64,000 nucleotides of DNA from CALAGB01 sp963789565 (lineage in GTDB: Bacteria > Chloroflexota > Chloroflexia > Thermomicrobiales > Thermomicrobiaceae), in the NCBI GenBank assembly GCA_963789565.1, contig CAWBKX010000002.1:1178001-1242000 (forward strand). Direction: 5' to 3'. Position numbers and translations under genes: made by a program. Under the pieces are notes generated by a model. That model had not been told where the DNA came from, made no database searches, and saw only the letters and a list, made by a program, of their open reading frames with translations. Of this stretch, positions 9,196 to 18,038 are shown one piece after another. How positions within the stretch are numbered: the first letter of the stretch is position 1; every line of letters begins with the position of its first letter.

Positions 9196-9917
9196 TTCTC
9201 GCGATGCTCCCCCCACGCCGGATGCTCGACGAACTCATCCCCGGACTTTGCCATGACCAGGTCCCGATCACCTGCTTCAGGCTTGATCGACGTGCCCTGT
9301 GGCAGAGCGGGGACCTCGTAGCTTTCCTCTTCGGTGTCGCCACGCGGATGGCCCAGTGAGATGGTGAGCACCTGTCGCGCCATGCCAGTGGTCACTTTCG
9401 CTGCTTCTGGTCGAGCTAGAACCAGAGCGCCAATGGTGGCGACGAGCAGCACGAGCGCGGTTGCCTGAATCGGTAGGACAAAACCTGAGTAGAGCACTTG
9501 ACCAATGGCCTGAACGTTGCCACCCGCGGCCGCGACCTGCTCAGGCGTCCACGGGCCGACTTTGCCCAGCGCGGTGCGTGTCAGAATCGCCGCGGCAACC
9601 TCACCCAGCAGCACTAGGCCGAGGACGAACCCTAATAGCCGTTGGACCGGTTGACCGCCATGGAATTCCGGCAAGTCCTCCTGATGCACGAGCATGATGA
9701 CGAACAGGACCAGCACCAGAATGGCGCCGGTGTACACAATCACCTGCACCGCGGCCAGGAACTCTGCTCGCAAGATGATGTAGATGCCCGCTACATTCAC
9801 GAAAGTGATCACCAACGAGACGGCGCTGTGCACAGGATTGCGGGCCAGCACGACGCCAAGCGCCGCGATCACGGCGATGCATCCCAGAATGTCAAAGACT
9901 ACGACTTGCGCGGACAT
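9192..9917 (-). CDS. nuoJ: NADH-quinone oxidoreductase subunit J, with hydrophilic C-terminal tail
   Basis: NuoJ forms a five-helix membrane subunit next to NuoK and NuoA and carries the TM3 pi-bulge involved in gating; AVQVIVYTGAILVLVLFVIMLV is that region. At 241 residues it is longer than many homologues because the last ~65 residues are a charged, nonmembrane tail. The gene overlaps nuoK by four bases. On its upstream side only 74 bases separate it from nuoH, exactly where nuoI lies in standard operons, and no nuoI frame fits there. Confidence 0.93.
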   Translation of the reverse strand: MSAQVVVFDILGCIAVIAALGVVLARNPVHSAVSLVITFVNVAGIYIILRAEFLAAVQVIVYTGAILVLVLFVIMLVHQEDLPEFHGGQPVQRLLGFVLGLVLLGEVAAAILTRTALGKVGPWTPEQVAAAGGNVQAIGQVLYSGFVLPIQATALVLLVATIGALVLARPEAAKVTTGMARQVLTISLGHPRGDTEEESYEVPALPQGTSIKPEAGDRDLVMAKSGDEFVEHPAWGEHREK

Positions 9918-9991
9918 CGTCTTTTCCTTACCCCGCGGTCGCGATCGCGTGGCTGATTCGTCCGGCGGACACGGCGTTGCTCATCACCTGC

Positions 9992-11014
9992 TCAGATCGC
10001 ATGGATGCCAAACAATCGAATGAGACCGGTCAATGCGATGTTGAGTAACACGAGCGGCAAAAGGACCTTCCATGCCAACCCCATCAACTGATCATAGCGG
10101 AATCGGGGGAGCGTGGCGCGCAGCCAGACATAGAAGAAGAGGAAGACGAGCGTCTTCACCAGCAGCCACCAGACGCCCGAGGCAATCGGGCCGTCGGTGC
10201 CTCCCAGGAAGAGGGTCGACGCCAGGAGCGACACGACGATCATGTTGATGTATTCAGCTAGGAAGAAGAAGGAGAATCGGAAACCGGAGTATTCGGTGTG
10301 GAACCCACCGATCAACTCCGTCTCCGCCTCGGGCAAGTCGAATGGTGAACGGTTCGTCTCCGCCACCGCCGCGATGAGGAAGAGTCCGAAGGCCAGCGGC
10401 TGGCTCAGGATGTACCAGTTGGGAACCTGCAAAGCGCCGAAGCTGAGCGTTCGCTGTTGTTCGTGCAGAATGTCGACCAGGCTCAATGAACCCGAGAGGA
10501 TGAAAATCCCCATGAGGGAGAGTCCGAGCACGACTTCGTAGCTCACGACTTGCGCGGCTGAACGGAGTGCCCCCAGCAACGAATAACGGTTGCCGGATGC
10601 GTAACCTCCCAGGATGATCCCGTAGACCCCCATCGAACTGAGTGCCAGGACGTAGAGCGCTGCGATGTTGAGGTTGGTGACGTAGAGATTGACGTGATAC
10701 CCGAAGACGGTGATGGAGTCGCCGAAGGGGATAACCGCGGCACCGAGCGGCGCCAGAATAAAGGAAGCAACCGGCGCAACGAGGAAGATAAGCCGATCCG
10801 CGTTCGCCGGAACGATGTCCTCTTTTGAGAGAAGCTTGATCCCATCGGCCATTGGCTGAAGCAAGCCGAACGGTCCGGTGCGAGTCGGCCCGAGCCGGTC
10901 CTGCAAACGAGCCAGCACCTTACGCTCGAACCACGTCATATATGCCATAGCGCCAAGGAGGACGTTGAGGACGATGAAGCCTACGATATAGCTTGAGATC
11001 AGTTGCTCATACAT
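9992..11014 (-). CDS. nuoH: NADH-quinone oxidoreductase subunit H
   Basis: NuoH builds the quinone chamber and joins the peripheral and membrane arms. The 340-residue product has the invariant quinone-loop sequence RLQDRLGPTRTGPFGLLQP and the acidic channel stretch AETNRSPFDLPEAETELIGG, with about eight TM helices. It ends in a hydrophobic helix (LLPLVLLNIALTGLIRLFG). Its start is 158 bases from nuoD, a gap that in most bacteria holds nuoE, F and G. Confidence 0.95.
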   Translation of the reverse strand: MYEQLISSYIVGFIVLNVLLGAMAYMTWFERKVLARLQDRLGPTRTGPFGLLQPMADGIKLLSKEDIVPANADRLIFLVAPVASFILAPLGAAVIPFGDSITVFGYHVNLYVTNLNIAALYVLALSSMGVYGIILGGYASGNRYSLLGALRSAAQVVSYEVVLGLSLMGIFILSGSLSLVDILHEQQRTLSFGALQVPNWYILSQPLAFGLFLIAAVAETNRSPFDLPEAETELIGGFHTEYSGFRFSFFFLAEYINMIVVSLLASTLFLGGTDGPIASGVWWLLVKTLVFLFFYVWLRATLPRFRYDQLMGLAWKVLLPLVLLNIALTGLIRLFGIHAI

Positions 11015-11089
11015 GTCGTCCGCCCGTGACTACAGCCTCTCACCGTCGCGCCTTGATCGTTGAACATGGTCAATGCAATTCACATGACA

Positions 11090-11112
11090 ACGGAGCGCGC
11101 CGGGCGCTCCGT
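11090..11112 (-). other. Intercistronic stem-loop between nuoD and nuoH
   Basis: ACGGAGCGC and GCGCTCCGT form a perfect 9-bp stem around a 5-base loop in the 158-base nuoD-nuoH spacer. On the transcribed strand it is not followed by a run of T, so a simple terminator is unlikely. It could stabilise or delimit one half of the message. The rest of the spacer shows no gene. Confidence 0.5.
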
Positions 11113-11172
11113 ACCCCGAAGCATTCTATCCCTCATCCCCGAATCCGTCCATGGACGCACGGAACGGGGGCA

Positions 11173-12405
11173 CTAGCGGTCGACCGACCCCAGCACAATG
11201 TCGATCGTCCCGATCATCGCCACCACGTCGGCGAGCATCGCGCCCTGCGCCATGTACGGCAGCGACTGCAGGTTGACGAAGTCGGGGGTGCGAAGTCGCA
11301 TGCGATATGGGATGGGCGATCCGTCGCTCACGATGTAGTAGCCGAGTTCGCCCTTGGAGTGCTCGATGGCCTGATAGACCTCGCCCTTGGGCGGCGAGAA
11401 CCCCTTGATGACCCAGATGAAGTGACGTTGCATGTCTTCCGCTGTGCGCAGCACATTCTTGTGCGGCGGGATGACGTAATTAGAATCTGTCGCGGCCATC
11501 GGCCCATCGGTCGGGACTTGATCAAGGCACTGCGTGATGATGCGGATCGATTGCCGCATCTCTTCCATGCGTACCAGATAGCGGTCGTAGACGTCCCCAT
11601 GGGATCCCAGCGGCACGTCGAAGTCGATTCGGTCGTAAAGCAGGTAGGGCTGCGCTTTGCGGACGTCATAGTTGACGCCTGAGCCACGCAGGCATGCGCC
11701 GGTCAGACCATAGTTGATAGCCACATCTGGTTCGATGACACCGACGCCACGCGTCCGCGACAGCCAGATGGGGTTCTTGGAAAGCAGCGTCTCGTAGTCT
11801 TTTTGGCCGTTGGGGAAAACGTCGACGAAGGTCTTCACCATGTCGGTCAGGTCAGGTGGTAACGGACGGGAGAATCCGCCGATCTCCATCATGTTCGTGG
11901 TCAGACGCGCGCCGCAGAACCGCTCGAAGATGTCGAGGATGATCTCGCGCTCCCGGAAGCAATACAGAGATGGAGAGAGCGCACCGATGTCGAGCGCGTG
12001 CGTACCCAGCCAAACCAGGTGTGAGGCGATACGCGTCAACTCCGCCATGATGATGCGCCAATATTGCGCGCGCTCGGGAGCTTCAATGCCGCACAGTTTT
12101 TCCACCGCCAGGACGTAGCCCAGGTTGTTCGAAGGCGCCGCCACGTAGTCGGTGCGGTCGGTCCAGGGCGTGAACTGTGAGTAACGGTGCGATTCGCCCA
12201 GCTTCTCCACACCCCGGTGGAGATAGCCGATAATCGGGTCGCAGCCGGTGATGACCTCGCCGTCGAGCGTGAGCAGAACACGCAACACGCCGTGCGTGCT
12301 GGGGTGCTGCGGACCCATGTTGAGCACCATCTCGCGACGAGACTCGGTTAACTGTCGCTCTTCGCTTATTTCGACCGGTGTTGGCTGAGAAAAATCGATA
12401 ACCAT
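11173..12405 (-). CDS. nuoD: NADH-quinone oxidoreductase subunit D (49-kDa subunit)
   Basis: NuoD lines the quinone-binding site opposite NuoB and descends from the large subunit of [NiFe] hydrogenases. The 410-residue protein has MGPQHPSTHGVLRVLL near the N-terminus, with the quinone-site His, the GYLHRGVEKL motif, and the standard C-terminus DVVAMIGTIDIVLGSVDR. The hydrogenase nickel-binding cysteines are absent, as expected for complex I. It begins six bases after nuoC ends, so the two are separate genes here, not a nuoCD fusion. Confidence 0.96.
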   Translation of the reverse strand: MVIDFSQPTPVEISEERQLTESRREMVLNMGPQHPSTHGVLRVLLTLDGEVITGCDPIIGYLHRGVEKLGESHRYSQFTPWTDRTDYVAAPSNNLGYVLAVEKLCGIEAPERAQYWRIIMAELTRIASHLVWLGTHALDIGALSPSLYCFREREIILDIFERFCGARLTTNMMEIGGFSRPLPPDLTDMVKTFVDVFPNGQKDYETLLSKNPIWLSRTRGVGVIEPDVAINYGLTGACLRGSGVNYDVRKAQPYLLYDRIDFDVPLGSHGDVYDRYLVRMEEMRQSIRIITQCLDQVPTDGPMAATDSNYVIPPHKNVLRTAEDMQRHFIWVIKGFSPPKGEVYQAIEHSKGELGYYIVSDGSPIPYRMRLRTPDFVNLQSLPYMAQGAMLADVVAMIGTIDIVLGSVDR

Positions 12406-12410
12406 GTTCG

Positions 12411-13028
12411 TCAGGGTCTCCGCATTCTGGAGCGGACTCGCGGCGCCGGGGCATCAAAGCCCTGCTGGACATACTCGCGGAATCCACGGAGAGGGTAATC
12501 CTTACGCAGTGGGTGGCCTTCGTCCCAATCGTCGGCGAGCAGAATGCGGCGCAAGTCGGGATGATCCTCGAAGACAATCCCAAACATGTCGTAAACCTCG
12601 CGCTCCAGCCAGTTCGCTCCGGCGTGGATCGGAACCAACGACGGCACTGTCTCGCCATCATCGACGCCAGCTTTGACGCGCAGACGCACGCGTTTGGGAA
12701 TCGAATAGAGCTGAACGACGATATCGAAGCGCGGTGCGGTCCGCATGCGAACCATGTCGACCGCGGTGACGTCACTCAGCATGTTGTAGCGTAGATCAGG
12801 GTGGTCGCGCAGGAACTCGATGACATCACGTAGACGGCTGCGTTCGACGCGGATCGTCATCTCGTCGCGGAAATTGACCGCGTCGAAAAACGCCTCCGGG
12901 AAGCGCTCTCGCACCGCGAGGACAGCAGGATGCTGCTCAGGATCGAGCGGTCCCCAGTAGCCGGTCGCCCACGGTGACGCAGCGACTGAAACCTCCGCGG
13001 GAGCCGCGCTTTCTTGTTCTTCGCTCAT
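12411..13028 (-). CDS. nuoC: NADH-quinone oxidoreductase subunit C (30-kDa subunit)
   Basis: NuoC is a peripheral-arm scaffold subunit. The 205-residue product contains the family signature EREVYDMFGIVFEDHPDLRR followed by GHPLRKDYPL. The first 25 residues are an acidic, Ala/Pro-rich extension. It sits 19 bases after nuoB and 5 bases before nuoD, consistent with one operon. Confidence 0.95.
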   Translation of the reverse strand: MSEEQESAAPAEVSVAASPWATGYWGPLDPEQHPAVLAVRERFPEAFFDAVNFRDEMTIRVERSRLRDVIEFLRDHPDLRYNMLSDVTAVDMVRMRTAPRFDIVVQLYSIPKRVRLRVKAGVDDGETVPSLVPIHAGANWLEREVYDMFGIVFEDHPDLRRILLADDWDEGHPLRKDYPLRGFREYVQQGFDAPAPRVRSRMRRP

Positions 13029-13047
13029 TTTGTACGTCCTAAAGAAG

Positions 13048-13605
13048 CTAGCGGCGCGGTCCGAGCGCCATTTGAGCCTCCTCGCGCGATCGCACTCGAT
13101 CGGCGTCGGCCTCTTCGGGGCCGTGCTTCTTGGCGATCGTCTCGTACTTGATCACTTTGTTCTGAAGCTCGAGGATGCCGTAGTAGAGTGATTCCGGAAG
13201 CGGTGGGCAACCAGGAACGTAGATGTCGACGGGAACGACCTGATCGACGCCCTGCACGACGGCGTAGGTGTCGAACGGACCGCCAATGTTGGCGCAGCTG
13301 CCCATGCTGACAACCCACTTGGGATCGGCCATTTGATCGTAGAGCTGCCGAACGATCGGCGCCATCTTACGGGTAACCGTACCGGCGACAATCATCAGAT
13401 CGGCTTGTCGCGGCGAGGCCCGATAGAGCATTCCGAATCGCTCCGCCAGGTCGAACCGAGGCATCGCGGCGCTGATCATTTCGATGGCGCAGCAGGCCAG
13501 GCCAAACTGAAGCCACCAGAGGCTCGAACGTCGCGCCCAATTGAAAACGGTATCGACACTTGTGGTGAGGATGTTCTTTTCGAAGCGATCTTCGATCACA
13601 CCCAT
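13048..13605 (-). CDS. nuoB: NADH-quinone oxidoreductase subunit B (cluster N2 subunit)
   Basis: NuoB holds the terminal [4Fe-4S] cluster N2 that reduces quinone. All four ligands are present in the standard order: the tandem C38-C39 in QFGLACCAIEM, C104 in MGSCANIGG and C133 in VPGCPPLPE. The 185-residue length is typical. The gene overlaps nuoA by 10 bases. That N2 is intact, while nuoI (clusters N6a and N6b) is missing from the operon, is worth noting. Confidence 0.96.
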   Translation of the reverse strand: MGVIEDRFEKNILTTSVDTVFNWARRSSLWWLQFGLACCAIEMISAAMPRFDLAERFGMLYRASPRQADLMIVAGTVTRKMAPIVRQLYDQMADPKWVVSMGSCANIGGPFDTYAVVQGVDQVVPVDIYVPGCPPLPESLYYGILELQNKVIKYETIAKKHGPEEADADRVRSREEAQMALGPRR

Positions 13606-13952
13606 TCAAGCGCCCCCTTCTTCCATTCATAGAGGAGGCCGACCAGCAACAGACAAACGAAGATGACGGCCTGAACATAGCCATAGAGCCCGAGTGCGTT
13701 GAACGCTACCGCCCATGGGAACAAGAAGATGGCTTCGATGTCGAAGACGACAAATAAGATTGCCACAACGTAAAAGCGAGGATTGTAGCGTCCGCGTGGA
13801 GGGTCGACTTGCGGCACGCCGCTCTCATAGGGCTCGAGCTTCGCGGGGTTCGGACGACGGATCCGGACGAGCATTCCGAGGCCAAGCAGCATGGATCCCA
13901 TCGCTACTGCGGATAGGAACATGAGACCGATTACACCGTAGTTTGTGAGCAT
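13596..13952 (-). CDS. nuoA: NADH-quinone oxidoreductase subunit A
   Basis: NuoA is a three-helix membrane subunit at the junction of the two arms. The 118-residue product has the family pattern: a first TM helix, the acidic loop KLEPYESGVPQVDPPRGRYN, and two further helices with VVFDIEAIFLFPWAVAF. It is the first gene of the nuo unit, and the 160-base region upstream contains a perfect-arm inverted repeat that is a plausible control site. Confidence 0.95.
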   Translation of the reverse strand: MLTNYGVIGLMFLSAVAMGSMLLGLGMLVRIRRPNPAKLEPYESGVPQVDPPRGRYNPRFYVVAILFVVFDIEAIFLFPWAVAFNALGLYGYVQAVIFVCLLLVGLLYEWKKGALEWV

Positions 13953-13995
13953 GCCGCGCTGTCCTCCCTCGCCGAGTCGCCAGGGACCTCCAACG

Positions 13996-14019
13996 TTTGT
14001 GTACTATATCACACACAAA
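13996..14019. promoter_or_regulatory. Inverted repeat upstream of nuoA, candidate operator
   Basis: TTTGTGT and ACACAAA form 7-bp arms around a 10-base AT-rich centre that itself reads GTGT-N2-TATA-N2-ACAC with twofold symmetry. It lies 44-67 bases upstream of the nuoA start, and on the minus strand the centre contains TATAGT, a possible -10 box, so a bound protein would overlap the promoter. Which regulator binds is unknown; the spacing fits a dimeric helix-turn-helix protein. The rest of 13953-14112 shows no gene. Confidence 0.45.
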
Positions 14020-14112
14020 GTCGGATCCCGCCTCGCGATCCGCCGCTTCAGGGCCTCGTTGAATTTCTATCAGGATGATCTAAAATCCGCGTCCTTCCGG
14101 GCCGTGTTTGCG

Positions 14113-16806
14113 CTATCCATAGCCACTCATATGCCATGGATCGTCGCTGCCTCCGGGACTACCACCGGCCTGCGCGCTCGGTGTCGGAGTGGGTGGCACC
14201 GCGGGTTGCGTCGGCACTGGAACCGCCGTTGGAGTCGGCGGGGTCACGGGCGTTGGTTTGCGCCCCGCGGGCGTGGGCGTCGGTCCTCCCGGCGCTCCCG
14301 GCGTTGGATTCGACCCACCTTGTGTGCCCGAGCCAGGTGTCGGCGTTGGCTCTCCCTGCGTGCCGGGCTGTCCACTCGGCGTCTCGGATGGCGTTGGCGA
14401 CACTTCCGGCGTTGGCGTCGGAGTCGCAATGAGTTTGTTGAAGTCCTGATTCTCGACATTCACCGTCGCCGCGTATTCCTGAAGCGACTTGATCCCATTG
14501 GCGGTGAAATGCGGATTCTTGGCTGCATCGGCAAGGGCTGCTTTCAAGTCCTTCTTTTCGTCGTCGGTGACCTGGTTGCACTTGAGCGTCGGACCTTCAC
14601 CCTTGACCAATACTTCCGTAACGGTACGTGCCCCGGGAATCGGAAGCTTCCCGGTTGCGGCACACACTGGTCCCTCATAAATACCCGGTGGCACTGGGAA
14701 ATCCTGCGGTATCGGTTGGTCGTCAGGACCAAGAAGCGTTTTGGCTAAATCGGGATCTTGGTGGACTTTGACCATGAAATCATGCCAAATCGGTGCCGCT
14801 GATTGGACACCATCCAAGTTTCTGGTGGGACTGTTGTCCGTGTTCCCAACCCATACCCCGACCGCAAGGTCGGTCGTGTAGCCCATCGTCCAGGTGTCGC
14901 GGTTGTCGTCGGTCGTACCGGTCTTGGCCGCGGCTGGGCGATTGAGCTCTGGCAGCGTCAGTGGTGTGTGTGTCCCGAAGATCATGGCGCGTGCCTGATT
15001 GTCGGTCAGGATGCTCGTGATCTGATAGGCGTGCTCGGCCTCAACGACCTGCTGGCCGTTCTGCAGAGCGTTCTGGCGATCGAGCTTATACAGGTCTTTG
15101 CCGTTACGGTCCTGCACCTCGAGGATCGGCGTGTACGGCACGAAGCGTCCGTTGTTCGCCAGCGTGGCGAAGACGTTGGTGTGCTCCAAGGGCGTCACTT
15201 CACCGCCGCCGAGGGTGATTGCCAGCCCATAGAAGCTTGGGCCACGCCAGAGTCCGGTCTGAATGCCCATCTTGTGCGCCAGGTCGATCATGTTGGTGAC
15301 GCCCACATAGTCGAGAGCCTGTACCGCCGGTATGTTGAGCGAATTGGCCAGTGCGGTACGCACACTGACGGCGCCGAAATTCTGCAGCGTGTCGTTGTGC
15401 GGGGCGTAGAACGGCTCTGGAGCACCCGGTGTCGGCCACTGTTTGCCGTAGTCGAATACAACCGTGCCGGGGTTCCACCCCTTTTCAAATGCCGCGAGGT
15501 ACGTGATCGGCTTGATCGAACTGCCTGGCTGACGTTCGCGGACGGCGACATTCACCTGCCCGTCGATGAGGTCGTTGTTGTAGTCGGCGCTCCCAACCAT
15601 GGCCACGATCTCACCGGTCTGCGGCAGAATGGCGACCAGCGCACCATTGTCCGCGTTATACGGGGCCAGCTCCTTGACGCGCTGGGTGACGATCTCCTGC
15701 GCCGTGTTCTGCATGCTCAGGTCGAGCGTCGTGCGCACCGTCAGACCGCCACGGTAGAGGACGTCGGCACCGAACTCCTGCTCGAGGTAGTACTTCACGT
15801 AGTTCACGAAGTGGGGAGCGACGTCGGTCGTGACGACGTGAGACTGCGGATTCAGCGGTTCTGCATAGGCGTCGTCAGCCTGCTGCTGCGTGATCATGTC
15901 TTGCTTGACCATCTGACCCAGCACGTACTTCTGGCGTGCTTTGGCCAGCTCGAAATCTTGAGTCGGGTCGTAGAGGCTCGGCGCCTGCGGCAAGCCGGCC
16001 AGCATGGATGCCTCACCCAGGGTCAAGTTCCACGGGTGTTTGTTGAAGTAGGTCTGCGAGGCGGCGTCAATGCCGTACGAGCGATTACCGTAGTAGACGT
16101 GGTTGAGATACATCTCGAGAATCTGCTGCTTCGAGTAATGCTGGGTGAAGCGGTAGGCCGTGATCGCCTCGCGGATTTTACGGACGTAGCTGTGTTGGTA
16201 CCCAATCTGGTCCGGATAGAGCGCGCGAACGAGCTGTTGGGTAATTGTCGATGCGCCCGACGAGCCGGAACCTGAGAAGTTGATGAGCACGCCACGCAGG
16301 ATAGCCGTGGGGTCGACACCCTGATTCGTCCAGAAGCTGGAGTCCTCGGCGGCTACCGTGGCATCGAAGATCCAGGCCTGATGCGGCTGATTCGGATCGG
16401 TCTGCTGCTGCGTAATGTGATCGAGGATCTCTTGGTAGCCGACCGCGGTGCGCCAGCCGGTATCTGGATCCGAGACTTCGGTCAGTAGCTTCCAATTTCG
16501 GTCGTAGATCTTGGTGGTCTCGAACTGGATTCCGTTGCCAGGCTGCGAGACGTCGGGCAAGCCTTCCGAGATGTACGACCAGCCAGCGACGCCCGCGGCG
16601 GCCGCTAAGCCAATTCCCACGGCCAGGACAACGAGGAGTCCGAACGCTCCGATCGCCACCACGCGCGCGAATAGGCCGAAGCGACTCGAGCGACGTGCCT
16701 TTTTGTTCTTGATGACGGTTGGGGAAACGGAACGTGAGCGACGCCCGTTCGAGCGTCGCGAGCGCGGACGATTCGCACTGCCACGACGGCTACTGTTGCG
16801 ACTCAC
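14113..16806 (-). CDS. Penicillin-binding protein 1A (bifunctional class A PBP)
   Basis: This 897-residue enzyme polymerises and cross-links peptidoglycan at the outer face of the membrane. A basic Arg/Ser-rich cytoplasmic N-terminus is followed by one TM helix (about 44-77). The glycosyltransferase domain has EDSSFW (catalytic E154) and GASTITQQLVR (184-194). The transpeptidase domain has all three motifs: SxxK at S429-K432 (GSSIKP), SxN at S489-N491 and KTG at 628-630. The last ~105 residues are a Pro/Thr/Gly low-complexity tail, perhaps a wall-spanning region, ending in WHMSGYG. It is on the same strand as nuo, but separated by 160 bases. Confidence 0.95.
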   Translation of the reverse strand: MSRNSSRRGSANRPRSRRSNGRRSRSVSPTVIKNKKARRSSRFGLFARVVAIGAFGLLVVLAVGIGLAAAAGVAGWSYISEGLPDVSQPGNGIQFETTKIYDRNWKLLTEVSDPDTGWRTAVGYQEILDHITQQQTDPNQPHQAWIFDATVAAEDSSFWTNQGVDPTAILRGVLINFSGSGSSGASTITQQLVRALYPDQIGYQHSYVRKIREAITAYRFTQHYSKQQILEMYLNHVYYGNRSYGIDAASQTYFNKHPWNLTLGEASMLAGLPQAPSLYDPTQDFELAKARQKYVLGQMVKQDMITQQQADDAYAEPLNPQSHVVTTDVAPHFVNYVKYYLEQEFGADVLYRGGLTVRTTLDLSMQNTAQEIVTQRVKELAPYNADNGALVAILPQTGEIVAMVGSADYNNDLIDGQVNVAVRERQPGSSIKPITYLAAFEKGWNPGTVVFDYGKQWPTPGAPEPFYAPHNDTLQNFGAVSVRTALANSLNIPAVQALDYVGVTNMIDLAHKMGIQTGLWRGPSFYGLAITLGGGEVTPLEHTNVFATLANNGRFVPYTPILEVQDRNGKDLYKLDRQNALQNGQQVVEAEHAYQITSILTDNQARAMIFGTHTPLTLPELNRPAAAKTGTTDDNRDTWTMGYTTDLAVGVWVGNTDNSPTRNLDGVQSAAPIWHDFMVKVHQDPDLAKTLLGPDDQPIPQDFPVPPGIYEGPVCAATGKLPIPGARTVTEVLVKGEGPTLKCNQVTDDEKKDLKAALADAAKNPHFTANGIKSLQEYAATVNVENQDFNKLIATPTPTPEVSPTPSETPSGQPGTQGEPTPTPGSGTQGGSNPTPGAPGGPTPTPAGRKPTPVTPPTPTAVPVPTQPAVPPTPTPSAQAGGSPGGSDDPWHMSGYG

Positions 16807-17038
16807 CGGTCCTCAATCATTGAGGGCACCAATCGAACCGAACGGTCCGCCTGGCGCGACATGAACGCGAAGTCGATGATACCACGCGCACGAACGCCCA
16901 ACTTCACGGCGGATCTCGGTCGACCGCATGCTACAATGCGCCGACAACCACACCTTGACGGCCCCAATGCTTCCAGCAAAACTCTGCCCAACGACGCACG
17001 CACGCCAACTGGCATCAGCCATTGAAAGAGGTCTGACG

Positions 17039-17827
17039 ATGGATTTACAGCTCAACGGTAAAGTCGCACTCGTGGCGGCAGCCAGCAAGGGATTGGGCAG
17101 GGCCGTCGCCACTGGATTCGCTCGCGAAGGGGCTAAAGTCGCCGTCTTCTCGCGAGATAGGGAGCGGATCGAGGCAGCCGCTCAGGAGATCCAGCGCGAG
17201 ACCGGCGCGGAGATACTGCCGCTCGTCACCGATGTCCGCAACAAGGATGAGATCGACGCCGCCATCGACGCCACGGTGGCGCGGTTCGGCGCTCTCGACA
17301 TCCTTGTCACCAACGCTGGTGGTCCGCCTCCAGGCTCCTTCGAAACCGTCGATGATGAGGCCTTCGTCAAAGCCATCGAGCTCAACCTGCTCAGCACCAT
17401 TCGCCTTTGCCGAGCGGCGGTTCCGCACATGCAAGCCAACGGCGGCAGCATCGTCACGATCACGTCGATTTCGGTGAAAGAACCGCTGCAGGATCTCATC
17501 CTCTCGAATACGGCGCGCACAGGAGTACTTGGATTGGTCAAATCTATGGCCAACGAGCTTGGCAAGTACAACATCCGGGTCAACAACGTCGGGCCGGGAC
17601 CGACGCGCACCGACCGCATCGTCAACCTTGCGCGTGCGCGTGCCGAGCGCGACAACATCCCGCTCGACAAAGCGCTTGGCTACACTGCCGAAGGCATCCC
17701 GCTCGGTCGGCTGGGTGAACCGGACGAGTTCGCCAACGTCGTCGTCTTCCTATCGTCGCCAGCTGCCAGCTATGTTTCAGGTCAAACGATCTTGGTAGAT
17801 GGCGGGAGTTACGGGGGCACACTTTAG
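17039..17827 (+). CDS. SDR-like protein lacking the usual catalytic Tyr-Lys pair
   Basis: The 262-residue Rossmann protein has an altered cofactor loop AAASKGLG instead of TGxxxGxG, the NAGG motif, the Ser region TSISVKEP, and a normal C-terminus (SGQTILVDGG). At the place of YxxxK it reads LSNTARTGVLGL, so both Tyr and Lys are replaced. This matches a recognised ketoacyl-reductase-like SDR subgroup whose catalytic tetrad is degenerate, so its reaction, if any, is uncertain. Start: the ATG at 17039 has AGAGGT upstream and begins MDLQLNGKVALV, the usual SDR start; the frame is open further upstream to 16928 without support. Confidence 0.83.
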   Translation: MDLQLNGKVALVAAASKGLGRAVATGFAREGAKVAVFSRDRERIEAAAQEIQRETGAEILPLVTDVRNKDEIDAAIDATVARFGALDILVTNAGGPPPGSFETVDDEAFVKAIELNLLSTIRLCRAAVPHMQANGGSIVTITSISVKEPLQDLILSNTARTGVLGLVKSMANELGKYNIRVNNVGPGPTRTDRIVNLARARAERDNIPLDKALGYTAEGIPLGRLGEPDEFANVVVFLSSPAASYVSGQTILVDGGSYGGTL

Positions 17828-17880
17828 ACTCATTCTCCTCCTCAGGCCTCTCCACCCAGGGTCGCCAAAAGGAATTGCCG

Positions 17881-17906
17881 CCGCCGTCACGTCAATGTGA
17901 CGGCGG
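17881..17906. terminator. Stem-loop after the SDR gene, candidate terminator
   Basis: CCGCCGTCAC and GTGACGGCGG make a perfect 10-bp stem with a 6-base loop, 53 bases past the SDR stop. The following bases TCGTCATTT are only weakly T-rich, so termination may be partial. Confidence 0.5.
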
Positions 17907-18038
17907 TCGTCATTTCGACACCCGCGCGCACCGAGTTGCCAGTTTTGGGCATGCATCCTGCACAAACAGCAGTGAACAAAAATTCGTTTCAGCAGACTTC
18001 GAGATGGGGACCATACCCACGGAGACGCGAGGAAAATT

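Noticed and set aside
14803..16275. 490-residue ORF antisense to the PBP gene
   Set aside because: It is a shadow of the PBP frame caused by high-GC codon bias; it has no family features, and the PBP on the other strand is complete.
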